Assembly: GCA_900542265.1 (NCBI GenBank)
Contig: UQML01000009.1
Coordinates: 1-64,000, forward strand
Source: an uncultured Eggerthella sp.
GTDB taxonomy: Bacteria > Actinomycetota > Coriobacteriia > Coriobacteriales > Eggerthellaceae
Direction of reading: 5' to 3'
Length of the DNA stretch: 64,000 bases
Shown: positions 34,669 to 43,046 of the stretch, piece by piece
How positions within the stretch are numbered: position 1 is the stretch's first letter
How the letters are laid out: each line of letters opens with the position of its first letter
The notes under the pieces: model-generated
The model's database searches: none
What the model was told of the DNA's origin: nothing
The model's input: the letters and a program-made list of their open reading frames with translations, nothing else
Made by a program: the position numbers and the translations under genes

Positions 34669-35208
34669 TTAGTAGTTGGTAGCGCGCAATTCAAAATGTC
34701 CGCGAGGATGCTTGCAGACGGGGCACTCCTCGGGAGGTTCGGTGCCAATATGGATATGGCCGCATACTGTGCAAACCCAAACTTGAACTTCTTCGCGCTT
34801 AAAGACCTCGCCATTATTGATACGCTCGGTCAAAAGATCGTAGCGCTCCTGGTGAGTTTTCTCGATAGCGCCAACGCCCTCAAAGAAATCAGCAAGTTCA
34901 TCGAATCCTTCTTCGCGAGCAGTTTCAGCAAAATTCTTGTACATGTCTGACCACTCGTAGTGCTCACCTTCAGAGGCGAGTTTTAATCCTTCTAAGGTAT
35001 GAGGAACCGCGCCATCGTGCAAGCGCTTGAAGTGGAGTTTTGCATGGTGAAGCTCGTTTTCAGCTGTCTCGTTAAAGATATTTGCAATCTGTACATATCC
35101 ATCTTTGCGAGCTTGCTGGCCAAAAAAAGTGTAGCGTACGTATGCTTGACATTCTCCAGCAAATGCGGTCTGAAGGTTTTTCCATGATTGAGAATCTTTA
35201 AGTTCCAT
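34669..35208 (-). CDS. rubrerythrin
   Basis: This non-heme diiron peroxidase detoxifies hydrogen peroxide in anaerobes and microaerophiles. It has about 179 residues. The four-helix ferritin-like domain carries diiron-ligand motifs (FAGECQAYVRYTFF, ETAENELHHAK, EEGFDELADFFEGV, EKTHQERY). A C-terminal rubredoxin domain follows, with CTVCGHIHIG and CPVCKHPRG cysteine pairs. The start at 35208 has a perfect AAGGAGG, and a longer in-frame start at 35274 was rejected. It fits with the nearby flavodoxin as part of redox defence. Confidence 0.95.
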   Translation of the reverse strand: MELKDSQSWKNLQTAFAGECQAYVRYTFFGQQARKDGYVQIANIFNETAENELHHAKLHFKRLHDGAVPHTLEGLKLASEGEHYEWSDMYKNFAETAREEGFDELADFFEGVGAIEKTHQERYDLLTERINNGEVFKREEVQVWVCTVCGHIHIGTEPPEECPVCKHPRGHFELRATNY

Positions 35209-35249
35209 GATGTCCTCCTTGTACAGCGTATGTCTTTTTCTCATTGTGT

Positions 35250-35348
35250 CTAATCCTTGGTTTGCTACTTGCAAGGATTAGTTATTGCAAACAATCTGTA
35301 ATCCTGCGTAGCCTGTTTTGTAAAAAGCGTTTTGTAAAAAGGCTACGC
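35250..35348. promoter_or_regulatory. two inverted repeats between rubrerythrin and the next gene
   Basis: CTAATCCTTG...CAAGGATTAG (35250-35281, perfect 10-bp arms, 12-bp spacer) could be an operator for rubrerythrin. GCGTAGCC...GGCTACGC (35306-35348, 8-bp arms) encloses two copies of gttttgtaaaaa and may end the upstream minus-strand gene. Neither matches a known redox-regulator box. Confidence 0.4.
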
Positions 35349-35364
35349 CTGCATCTTTTAGGAT

Positions 35365-36483
35365 TTACTTCCTTGACCACATACATGAAAGCGCGCATTT
35401 TGAGCGCATCTTTGATTGCATTTCTGACCGCACTTTTTTGGGAAGCGGAATAGGAAGCGCCCATACCTGATCACCCATAAAATAGCGTCCTATGAGATAG
35501 CGTTTGGAGGCTGATTCATCAAGTATGAAAACAGTGTTACCGTCAAGAGCAAGCCCTTCAGTCATGGAAATTGCAGGAATTGAAGCGATGAGGTTTCCGC
35601 TGTCAAAATAGAAAAGCGGAATCTGATGATCTGCATCATATGAGAATGTATCAGGGGAAGACGTATGAACTGCGTCAAATACGAGCAAATGTGAATCGCC
35701 TACACCAAATGATTGACTCAAGATCATGTGTCCTTGTGCTGTGCAGCATAAGCCCTGGACTTCTTTGGGAATTGAATATGCACACGTAGGAATCGTACTG
35801 AATCCTGAAAGAGTGTGAGGATCTGCTGCGAATTCGAAAATAAGAGCTGGGTTGTGCGTGCCATCAGGGGCGGTGAGATGATGAGTGGTCGGTGTCTCAT
35901 AGATAAGGGGACAATAGTATTCTCCCACATAGAGCTTGCCGGCTTGCGCAATCATAAATGCAGGCTTTAGGGGAAGATGTACATGATGAAGCGCGTAAAC
36001 TTCTGCGCCGTCAGGGGCTTTAAGTACATCGCGCCGATCAAGCACGAGGTAGCCGTCATCAACGGTAAGGTAGATGTTGTTGCCCCATGCAGTTATTGCG
36101 GCACCATGGCCGCGATAGAGTGACCCATCGCAGAGTTTAACCAAAAGACGACGGGGTTCTTTTGTGGGAGGACATACATAAAGAGGCGATGGGCCTCCGT
36201 GTGTGTCATAGCCACTGAAGATCCAGGTGGAGTTATCTGTGCTGTCCTGATCGGCAGATGCGTCATCTTCACCATTCTTAATAAGCGCCAAATCTTGAGG
36301 TACAAAGCCCTCATTGAGTCCAGGAATGGTAAAGGCTGGCGTTGCGAGTTTAGAAAAGGCGCGTTCGCGTGCTTTGCCATGCAAAATAACGGCGGTCACG
36401 GTGCCTGCTGCGATAACGGCAATGCCTCCAATAAGACATGCGGCCGTTTTGAGTGAGATAGGGGTATGAGAAGAAGATGTCAT
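35365..36483 (-). CDS. membrane-anchored extracellular protein of unknown function
   Basis: This 372-residue protein has one N-terminal helix (AACLIGGIAVIAAGTVTAVI) and an exported domain. Repeated strand-rich blocks such as NNIYLTVDDGYLVLD, AGKLYVGEYYCPL and DGNTVFILDESA look like a beta-propeller, but no named family was recognised. The C-terminus is Lys/Met/Arg-rich. AAGGGAG precedes the ATG. Its leader has 17-bp tandem repeats. Confidence 0.75.
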   Translation of the reverse strand: MTSSSHTPISLKTAACLIGGIAVIAAGTVTAVILHGKARERAFSKLATPAFTIPGLNEGFVPQDLALIKNGEDDASADQDSTDNSTWIFSGYDTHGGPSPLYVCPPTKEPRRLLVKLCDGSLYRGHGAAITAWGNNIYLTVDDGYLVLDRRDVLKAPDGAEVYALHHVHLPLKPAFMIAQAGKLYVGEYYCPLIYETPTTHHLTAPDGTHNPALIFEFAADPHTLSGFSTIPTCAYSIPKEVQGLCCTAQGHMILSQSFGVGDSHLLVFDAVHTSSPDTFSYDADHQIPLFYFDSGNLIASIPAISMTEGLALDGNTVFILDESASKRYLIGRYFMGDQVWALPIPLPKKVRSEMQSKMRSKCALSCMWSRK

Positions 36484-36512
36484 AATAAGTAACTCCCTTG
36501 CTCGATGTTTGT

Positions 36513-36563
36513 ACCAAGTTGGTGTTTACATTAAGTCGATGCTTACACCAAGTCGATGCTTGT
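36513..36563 (-). repeat. 17-bp tandem repeat (3 copies)
   Basis: The units are accaagttggtgtttac, attaagtcgatgcttac and accaagtcgatgcttgt. They lie 30 bp upstream of the minus-strand gene starting at 36483. Confidence 0.75.
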
Positions 36564-36792
36564 ATCATCGTTTAGATATAACGATATAACCGCAAAGTGG
36601 ATATATGCGATAGGGCAAAAGTCAAACTGTAGGGGATTTGAAAAAGAGCTGCTTTCCTAGTGTGCGATATCCGCGATGTATGGTCATCATGCATGGCATC
36701 ACCGTGACAATTGTTGTGGCTATTGTTGTGGCTATGGCTATGGCTATGGCTGGGGCTGAGGCTATGGTGGACACAATGGTGAATGACGGCAA

Positions 36793-36826
36793 GTTAACAA
36801 TTGCCAAGCAAGTTTGCATTGTTAAC
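36793..36826. promoter_or_regulatory. inverted repeat GTTAACAAT...ATTGTTAAC
   Basis: GTTAACAAT at 36793-36801 and ATTGTTAAC at 36818-36826 form an inverted repeat in the flavodoxin upstream region. It could be an operator or cruciform-prone site. Upstream of it, 36715-36770 is a 6-bp ggctat-type repeat. Confidence 0.4.
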
Positions 36827-36880
36827 AATACGCATCGCAAAAAGAACAACAATACAACCAGGGTATCTAATGCTACGCAA

Positions 36881-36931
36881 AGACAGTATGTCTGCGTAAA
36901 GACAGCATGTCTGCGTAAAGACAGCATGTCT
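36881..36931 (+). promoter_or_regulatory. three evenly spaced palindromes before flavodoxin
   Basis: AGACAGTATGTCT (36881-36893), AGACAGCATGTCT (36900-36912) and AGACAGCATGTCT (36919-36931) are three copies of the palindrome AGACA-N3-TGTCT at an exact 19-bp pitch. The last ends about 20 bp before the flavodoxin start. The arrangement is that of repeated operators for a dimeric regulator. Confidence 0.6.
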
Positions 36932-36952
36932 ACAAGAGAGGAGAGGGTAGCC

Positions 36953-37438
36953 ATGAGTGATAAAAAACAACTGGTGGCATATTTTTCACCAACAGGAAAC
37001 ACGCGTCGGTTTGCTGAAATGATTGCTAAAGTTTCAGGAGCTGACTTATTTGAAATTAAGCCCGAGATTCCTTATACCACGGCGGATCTTGATTGGGAAA
37101 ATCCTCGTAGTCGCTCAAGTGTTGAAATGAAAGATCCGACGTTTCGTCCTATGATTAAGGATGTTGTAGCATCAATGCAAGACTACGATGTTGTCTTTTT
37201 GGGATTCCCTATTTGGTGGTATATCGCACCAACCATTATTAATACGTTTTTGGAAAGCTATGATTTGGCTGGTAAAACCATTGTTCCGTTTGCGACTTCA
37301 GGTGGTTCAGGGGCAGGTGAGACTTTGGCACACTTGCAGCCTTCTGCTCCACAGTCGACTATCTTAGAGCCTGTTGTTATAACACGCTCACCGTTAATGC
37401 CGCGTGTTGAGAGCTGGTATGCAAAGCTTGCCATATAG
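36953..37438 (+). CDS. flavodoxin
   Basis: This FMN electron carrier or flavodoxin-family reductase has about 161 residues. The FMN-phosphate loop FSPTGNTRRFAEMI is near the N-terminus, with FPIWWYIAPTIINTFLESYD for the isoalloxazine site and PFATSGGSGAG later. The frame is open upstream to 36638, but that stretch is repetitive and lacks a domain. The ATG at 36953 follows GAGAGGAGAGGG and is the likely start. It is divergent from the 372-residue anchored protein. Confidence 0.92.
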   Translation: MSDKKQLVAYFSPTGNTRRFAEMIAKVSGADLFEIKPEIPYTTADLDWENPRSRSSVEMKDPTFRPMIKDVVASMQDYDVVFLGFPIWWYIAPTIINTFLESYDLAGKTIVPFATSGGSGAGETLAHLQPSAPQSTILEPVVITRSPLMPRVESWYAKLAI

Positions 37439-37442
37439 TTAT

Positions 37443-37889
37443 TTATAGCTCATTAGTATCAAGAACTAATGTAAAGGGGCCGTGGTTGGTAAGAGAGACT
37501 TCCATCATGGCTCCAAATTTTCCGGTGCCCACATTCTTTACATCGGCGCGCGCTAGAGAGACAAAGTACTCATAGAGTTCATGAGCCTGATCGGGTTTAG
37601 CTGCATCAGTAAATGAGGGACGGTTGCCTTTTTTACAAGAAGCATAGAGAGTAAATTGACTCACGATAAGTACGTCGCCCTGGATATCGCCAAGGCTTAG
37701 ATTAGTTTTGCCCTCCGCATCATCAAACATGCGAAGTTTGTATATCTTATTCCAGAGTTTTTGTGCCGTTTCAGCCGTATCGCCGTGTCCTACTCCCAAC
37801 AAAACGAGAGCACCCTTGCCAATGCTGGCAAGGGTGGTGTTGTCGACAGTGACGGAGGCTTCGTTTACGCATTGGATAACTGCGCGCAT
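37443..37889 (-). CDS. dtd: D-aminoacyl-tRNA deacylase
   Basis: This proofreading enzyme removes D-amino acids (and Gly) from tRNA. It has 148 residues and the DTD motifs MRAVIQCVNEASVTVD and SQFTLYASCKKGNRPSFTDA, which holds the catalytic-site SQFTL. The NHGPFTLVLDT cross-subunit Gly-Pro motif is near the end. A GGAGTG site precedes the ATG. It is convergent with flavodoxin, with 4 bp between the stops. Confidence 0.95.
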   Translation of the reverse strand: MRAVIQCVNEASVTVDNTTLASIGKGALVLLGVGHGDTAETAQKLWNKIYKLRMFDDAEGKTNLSLGDIQGDVLIVSQFTLYASCKKGNRPSFTDAAKPDQAHELYEYFVSLARADVKNVGTGKFGAMMEVSLTNHGPFTLVLDTNEL

Positions 37890-37995
37890 AAATCACTCCA
37901 AAAAGTCGTGCAATAAAAACTGAGTAATAAAAACGGGTAAAAAGTAAAAGCGGCGTGCTTTTTAGTTGTGTAACAACAGCTATTTTTAACAACAG

Positions 37996-38472
37996 CTATT
38001 TGACAATTAATACGGGAGTATCGCCCGAGCGGAGAACACCGTAACTAACCGATCCAATCATGCCACGGATGCCGCCTAAACCGCGCGATCCCATGACGAT
38101 AGCATCAACCCCATACTGTTTAGCGGCATCCACAAGGGTATCTACGACATATACGCCATACACTACCTCAGCAATTGCCGTACCAGCAAAATCCTGGATG
38201 AAAGGCTCAACTTTTTCCTGCAGGCTCTTGCTTGCTTCAGCGGTTCTGTCTTCAACAACTTCGGTAAAAATCTCCTTAGAGATAACTGATTTGCCGCCAC
38301 CAAAATTGTTGTGGTTAATTGACGAGAAAACCAAATCTTGGGGAGGTGCCATGACTTCCATAATGTGCAAAGTAGCGTCAGGCGCATTATCGACCATTTC
38401 AATAGCCTTCAAAAGTGCGTTCTGCGCATGTTCAGAGTTGTCGTAAGGAACTAAAATGTTTCTGAATCCCAT
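37996..38472 (-). CDS. universal stress protein family protein
   Basis: This cytoplasmic UspA-type protein has about 158 residues. The N-terminal strand is NILVPYDNSEHAQNAL, and the C-terminal ATP-binding pattern is GSRGLGGIRGMIGSVS (G-2X-G-9X-G-S). The physiological role is not known from sequence. A GTG at 38481 is in frame, but the ATG at 38472 follows GAGGGG at good spacing. Confidence 0.93.
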   Translation of the reverse strand: MGFRNILVPYDNSEHAQNALLKAIEMVDNAPDATLHIMEVMAPPQDLVFSSINHNNFGGGKSVISKEIFTEVVEDRTAEASKSLQEKVEPFIQDFAGTAIAEVVYGVYVVDTLVDAAKQYGVDAIVMGSRGLGGIRGMIGSVSYGVLRSGDTPVLIVK

Positions 38473-38643
38473 TCTGATCACCCCTCAATTCAGAGTATGA
38501 GATTGTGTTTCTTCATACATATTTTCTTTATACATACCATGAGATAATAATGTCTCTGTCGCTCTCTATTATAACGAAACCATGCTCATAGCCGGATTCA
38601 AATGTGTAACGCATTCACCTCATCGAATTCTTTCTTCATCTGC

Positions 38644-38735
38644 TTGCACTTTATCACTCTACTGTGCTAAAGTGACGATCGCTTAAGAAAGGAGGCCCAC
38701 TGCGTACGCATCGCACGTAAAGCAGTGTAGTGCAG
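38644..38735 (+). promoter_or_regulatory. his operon leader: candidate promoter and orphan Shine-Dalgarno
   Basis: TTGCAC (38644-38649) and an extended TGCTAAAGT (38665-38673) form a candidate promoter, spacer 18. About 15 bases on lies AAGAAAGGAGG (38685-38695), a near-perfect anti-16S match. It is followed by CACTGC...GCAGTG, which can pair. No ATG lies at the right distance after it. No T-box core or histidine-rich leader peptide was found. No gene is seen elsewhere in 38473-38858. Confidence 0.35.
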
Positions 38736-38858
38736 GTATGATAGTGGGATACATAAAAGCACAACTGCGCAAAGGTGTATTTGTAGACAAGCACAAAACT
38801 GCGCTGTAAAGAACACATACTAAATCCGAGCAATCTAATAGAAAGTATGAGAGGTGTT

Positions 38859-40520
38859 ATGGATTTCGTTACCCCTGTTGGTTTTAGAGATGTAATGAGC
38901 GATGAGGCGCTTGCCCGCGAAGAGCTTACTACTAAGGTACAAACCCTCTTTGCTCAAAATGGCTATAAGCCCGTTGAGACCCCCACGCTTGAGGTCCTCA
39001 ATGTGATGGAGGCGGGGGGTCATATTCCTGCCGCTCCTTTCAAATTCTTTGACTCGCATGGGGATCTTCTAGCTATGCGCCCTGACGTTACCATGCAGAT
39101 TGCGCGCATGGCGGCAACACGCGTTAATGATTTCTCGCAGCCTTTGCGTTTGCGCTATACCCAACGCGTGTTTAGAGAAAAGGCGGCTGAGGCTTCTGCG
39201 CGAGAAATGACCCAGATGGGCGTTGAATCCATTGGCTCGCAAGGCGCGGCGGTTGATGCAGAGTTGGTGCGTCTTTTTGCAACAGCGCTTCAAGCATGCG
39301 GTCTCGAGCATTTCAAGATTGCTCTTGGTTCTGCACGTGTACTGCGTGATCTCCTTGCGTGTTCAGGTGCGGACGCTGCTTGGCAAGAGCAAGTTCTTCA
39401 GGCGTATCACACCTCTAATTACGTGCGCCTTGCAGAATTAGTTGCTGACGGGCAAGCTATTCCAGTTGTTGCAGATGCTCTTGCTGCTCTTTCGAATCTG
39501 CGTGGTGGAAGTGAGGCACTCGCTGCGGTGCGAACGCTTCTTGAACCGCTTAAATGTGCAGCGGGGATTGATGAACTTGAAGCAATTTATGATGCTCTTG
39601 CACAAGAAGGCTTAGCTGATGCGCTTCTTATTGATTTTTCTGTGGTGTCTTCTTTTGACTATTACACTGGTGTTGTCTTTGAGGCATATGCGCCTGGTCA
39701 AGGCACCAGTTTGGGCGGCGGTGGTCGCTATGATAATCTGCTCGCAAACTACGGTGCGGATACGGTGCCGGCAGCGGGCTTTGCGTTCTATCTCGAGCAG
39801 GTTATGGCTGCGCTCAATGACCAGGCAGCTGTGCAAGCCGCCCAGGCAGCTGAGCAGGCTTTGCAAAAGACAGCTCCACGTTTACGTATTGCAGTTCCAA
39901 AGGGATCCCTTAATGCTGACGCTATAGCTATTCTTGATAAAGCAGGTCTTAATGTCGATGGGTTGCTTGATGCTGGTCGCACCCTTATGCTTTCAAACGG
40001 AGATGTGGAATACATTATTGTGCGTCCAACTGACGCACCGGTATTTGTGGCGCTTGGTGCAGCTGATTGTGGTATCTGCGGCGAGGACTCGCTCGTGGAG
40101 CAACAGGTAGATGTAGTAGAGCTTGTTGATCTTAAGTTTGGCGGTTGTCGCTTTGTGGTAGCAGAATCGCAAGGCACAACCGAAGCAATTGAAGAGCGCT
40201 ATCGCAAGCTAGGCTCCATCCGCGTCGCTACAAAGTATCCCAATATCACGCGTTGGCATTTTGGCAAGGTTGGTATGCAGGTGGAGATCATGAAACTTCA
40301 CGGCAATATCGAACTTGCTCCTATTACCGGTATGGCTGAGCGTATTGTTGATATCACGGCAACGGGTACAACGCTGCGTGAAAACAATCTTGTTGTAGTA
40401 GAAGACGTGCTTGAATCTACGGCACGCTTCTTTGCTAACCCTAACTCATTTAGAACTAACCCGCGTGTTGGTGCGCTTGCCCATACGCTTCGTTCTGTCG
40501 TTGCAGCACAAAACGCATAG
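38859..40520 (+). CDS. hisZG: fused ATP phosphoribosyltransferase: HisZ regulatory domain plus short-form HisG
   Basis: This is the first enzyme of histidine synthesis, making phosphoribosyl-ATP. Residues 1 to about 335 are a HisRS-like HisZ domain (TPVGFRDVMSDEAL, MRPDVTMQIARM, LRYTQRVFRE, LGGGGRYDNLL). After an Ala/Gln-rich linker, a short HisG begins at about residue 342 (LRIAVPKGSLNADAI), with DCGICGEDSLVEQ and the PRPP motif ITATGTTLRENNL. The two proteins are normally separate and form an octamer. Here one continuous frame covers both. The start at 38859 follows GAGAGGTG; an ATG at 38847 is in frame. Confidence 0.94.
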   Translation: MDFVTPVGFRDVMSDEALAREELTTKVQTLFAQNGYKPVETPTLEVLNVMEAGGHIPAAPFKFFDSHGDLLAMRPDVTMQIARMAATRVNDFSQPLRLRYTQRVFREKAAEASAREMTQMGVESIGSQGAAVDAELVRLFATALQACGLEHFKIALGSARVLRDLLACSGADAAWQEQVLQAYHTSNYVRLAELVADGQAIPVVADALAALSNLRGGSEALAAVRTLLEPLKCAAGIDELEAIYDALAQEGLADALLIDFSVVSSFDYYTGVVFEAYAPGQGTSLGGGGRYDNLLANYGADTVPAAGFAFYLEQVMAALNDQAAVQAAQAAEQALQKTAPRLRIAVPKGSLNADAIAILDKAGLNVDGLLDAGRTLMLSNGDVEYIIVRPTDAPVFVALGAADCGICGEDSLVEQQVDVVELVDLKFGGCRFVVAESQGTTEAIEERYRKLGSIRVATKYPNITRWHFGKVGMQVEIMKLHGNIELAPITGMAERIVDITATGTTLRENNLVVVEDVLESTARFFANPNSFRTNPRVGALAHTLRSVVAAQNA

Positions 40521-40586
40521 TAAGCTCCAAGCGCTGAACAATTTCAAAATACAAAATAACTTATACGCATAAAGAGGAGACATCAT

Positions 40587-41951
40587 ATGAGACGCATAGT
40601 TTTAGAAAAAGGTCAGGTTTTTGATGAGGCGTTATTGCAGCGCACTTCAGCGTTTAATGCCGATGCTCTTATTGCGGCTACACGCATTGTTGAGACGGTC
40701 AAAGAGCAGGGTGATCAAGCGCTGTTTACCTACACGGCAGATTTCGATGGCGTTGAGCTTTCAAACTTGCGTGTTTCAGAAGAAGCAATTGCCGATGCGC
40801 TGGCGCGGGTAGACGCAAACGTTGCCAAGGCGCTTCAGCAAGCAGCTGACCAAATCCGAGACTTCCACGAGCGTCAAAAGCAACAAAGCTGGTTTACCGT
40901 GCGTGCCGATGGGGCACTTGTGGGTGCAAAGATTGAGCCTCTTGATTCGGTGGGTATTTATGTACCGGGTGGTCGTGCACTCTACCCATCGTCAGTATTG
41001 ATGAATGCTATTCCTGCTTCTGTCGCAGGCGTAGGGCGTATCGTATGCGTAACTCCTCCCACTAAAGACGGCACGCTTGATCCGGCCATCATTGAAGCAT
41101 GTCGCATTTCGGGCGTAACTGAGATTTATTCTGTTGGTGGCGCTCAAGCAATTGCGGCGCTTGCATATGGCACCGAATCAATTGAGCGTGTTGATAAGAT
41201 CACCGGTCCGGGTAACGCTTATGTTGCCGCAGCTAAAAAGGTTGTTTCAGGTGATGTCGGCATTGATATGATCGCGGGACCTTCTGAGGTATGCGTGGTG
41301 GCCGATGAGACGGCGCTTCCTGAATTAGTCGCCATTGATTTGATGGCACAAGCCGAGCATGATCCGCTGGCAAGCTGCTATCTGGTCACCTTTGATGAGG
41401 AGTATGCCAACGCGGTTGAGGCGGCTATTGAGAAGCATTGCGAGCAGTCGACACGCGCTGATATTACGACGACATCTTTGCGTGATAAAGGCCTCATTGT
41501 GATCTGCCCTGATCTTGCAAGCGCTATGAATACCGTCAATGTTATTGCTCCTGAGCATCTGGAACTTCATCTACCTGACGCCTTTGATCTGCTCGGCCTG
41601 GTGCGTCACGCTGGTGCAATTTTTTTGGGCGAGTGGACTCCTGAGGCGGTTGGAGATTATGTGGCAGGTCCTAATCACACGCTTCCCACCGGTGGTACGG
41701 CACGTTTCTCATCTCCTTTATCAGTGGATGAGTTTGTCAAAAAATCTTCCATTATTCGCTATTCTCCGGCTGCTTTATTAAATGATGCCGATGTGGTTAC
41801 CGCTATCGCAGATCATGAGGGCTTGTGGTCGCATGCCCAGTCGGTGCGTTTGCGCAAGCAGCTCTTGACCCAGGGCTACATTTCAGAAGACGCAGGTAAA
41901 GCTGCGCGTAAAGACGCAGGTAAAGACGCAGCCAAAAGTGCGGGTAAGTAG
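40587..41951 (+). CDS. hisD: histidinol dehydrogenase
   Basis: This enzyme catalyses the last two steps of histidine synthesis, oxidising histidinol to histidine with NAD and a zinc ion. It has 454 residues and the family signatures VDKITGPGNAYVAAAKKVVS, IAGPSEVCVVAD, AEHDPLASC and NVIAPEHLELH. The C-terminal about 20 residues are a Lys/Ala/Asp tail from short GCAGGTAAAGAC-type repeats, outside the fold. AAAGAGGAGA precedes the ATG, and hisC follows 9 bp after the stop. Confidence 0.96.
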   Translation: MRRIVLEKGQVFDEALLQRTSAFNADALIAATRIVETVKEQGDQALFTYTADFDGVELSNLRVSEEAIADALARVDANVAKALQQAADQIRDFHERQKQQSWFTVRADGALVGAKIEPLDSVGIYVPGGRALYPSSVLMNAIPASVAGVGRIVCVTPPTKDGTLDPAIIEACRISGVTEIYSVGGAQAIAALAYGTESIERVDKITGPGNAYVAAAKKVVSGDVGIDMIAGPSEVCVVADETALPELVAIDLMAQAEHDPLASCYLVTFDEEYANAVEAAIEKHCEQSTRADITTTSLRDKGLIVICPDLASAMNTVNVIAPEHLELHLPDAFDLLGLVRHAGAIFLGEWTPEAVGDYVAGPNHTLPTGGTARFSSPLSVDEFVKKSSIIRYSPAALLNDADVVTAIADHEGLWSHAQSVRLRKQLLTQGYISEDAGKAARKDAGKDAAKSAGK

Positions 41952-41960
41952 GGGGTTGTA

Positions 41961-43046
41961 ATGACCGCAGCTTCAATTCCACAGGCTTCGCGCGTGCGTT
42001 CTTCGCAGTCAGCACTGCAAGGGGTTACACCGTATGATCCTAAGTATATCCCGGCTGAGATATATCTCTCTGCTAATGAGAATCCACAAGCGCTTCCTGA
42101 TGTGGTAATGGATGAGGTGTATGCACAACTCAGACGTGCGTCGCTGAATCGCTACCCAGATCCGCTTGCTAATGAGCTACGTGATTTGATCGCAGCGCAT
42201 TATGGTTTGACGCGTGATAACGTGCTTGTTGGAAATGCGGGTGATGAGCTTCTCTTTGACCTTGCGCTTGCGTGGGGAGGACCCAATCGGACGCTTCTTA
42301 ACTGTCCTCCTACGTTTAGTGTGTATGGTGCCAATGCGCATCTTACTGACACGCGTGTGATTGACGTAGCACGCAAGGATGATTTCTCGCTTGATGAAGA
42401 AGCGGTGATTGCGCGTGCAGCGCAGGGCGATGTGGATATGGTAGTGATTACCTCACCCAATAATCCGACGGGTAATGCTGATCCGCTTGAATTTATCAAA
42501 CGCCTCCTTGAGGCAACGGATGCGCTTGTTTTGGTCGATGAGGCGTATGGTGAGTTTGGCACAACGCCAGCCACACCGCTTTTGGCCGACCATGAAAATC
42601 TGGTGATTTTGCATACGTTTTCAAAAGCATACAGTGCGGCGGGAGTGCGCTTAGGGTATGTGCTTGCACAGCCAACGGTGACTCAAGAGTTGCTTAAAGT
42701 GCGCCAACCGTATTCCGTTGATAGCATTTCGCAAATAGTGGGTTGTGCCATTATGCGCAACACGGATGTGTTTGCGGATAGAATTGCCGCCATCATTGCT
42801 GAGCGTGAGCGTATGGCGCAATGTTTGGCCGAGATTCCTGGAATCACGGTCTACCCATCGCAAGCTAATTTTTTGCTCGTACGTATACCAGGCGCTGACG
42901 CGGTATGGCAAGGGTTATATGATCGCGGTATTTTGGTGCGTGATTTCTCACATGCACCCGGTCTTGAAAATTGTCTGCGCATCACTATAGGGTCTAAAGA
43001 GGAAAACGATGCCGTTTTGGCGGCGCTTGAGGAGTTGTTGTCATGA
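41961..43046 (+). CDS. hisC: histidinol-phosphate aminotransferase
   Basis: This PLP-dependent aminotransferase converts imidazole acetol-phosphate to histidinol-phosphate. It has 361 residues. Substrate-site segment YLSANENPQALP, then ITSPNNPTGN, VDEAYGEFG and the PLP-lysine motif HTFSKAYSAAGVRLGY are present. The stop overlaps the start of hisB (ATGA). Confidence 0.95.
   Translation: MTAASIPQASRVRSSQSALQGVTPYDPKYIPAEIYLSANENPQALPDVVMDEVYAQLRRASLNRYPDPLANELRDLIAAHYGLTRDNVLVGNAGDELLFDLALAWGGPNRTLLNCPPTFSVYGANAHLTDTRVIDVARKDDFSLDEEAVIARAAQGDVDMVVITSPNNPTGNADPLEFIKRLLEATDALVLVDEAYGEFGTTPATPLLADHENLVILHTFSKAYSAAGVRLGYVLAQPTVTQELLKVRQPYSVDSISQIVGCAIMRNTDVFADRIAAIIAERERMAQCLAEIPGITVYPSQANFLLVRIPGADAVWQGLYDRGILVRDFSHAPGLENCLRITIGSKEENDAVLAALEELLS

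Noticed and set aside
35209..35274. 22-codon N-terminal extension of rubrerythrin
   Set aside because: The family start and an AAGGAGG site are at 35208; the extension has neither.
36638..36952. 105-codon N-terminal extension of the flavodoxin
   Set aside because: It is made of ggctat repeats and other low-complexity or palindromic DNA and has no domain; a strong ribosome-binding site precedes the ATG at 36953.
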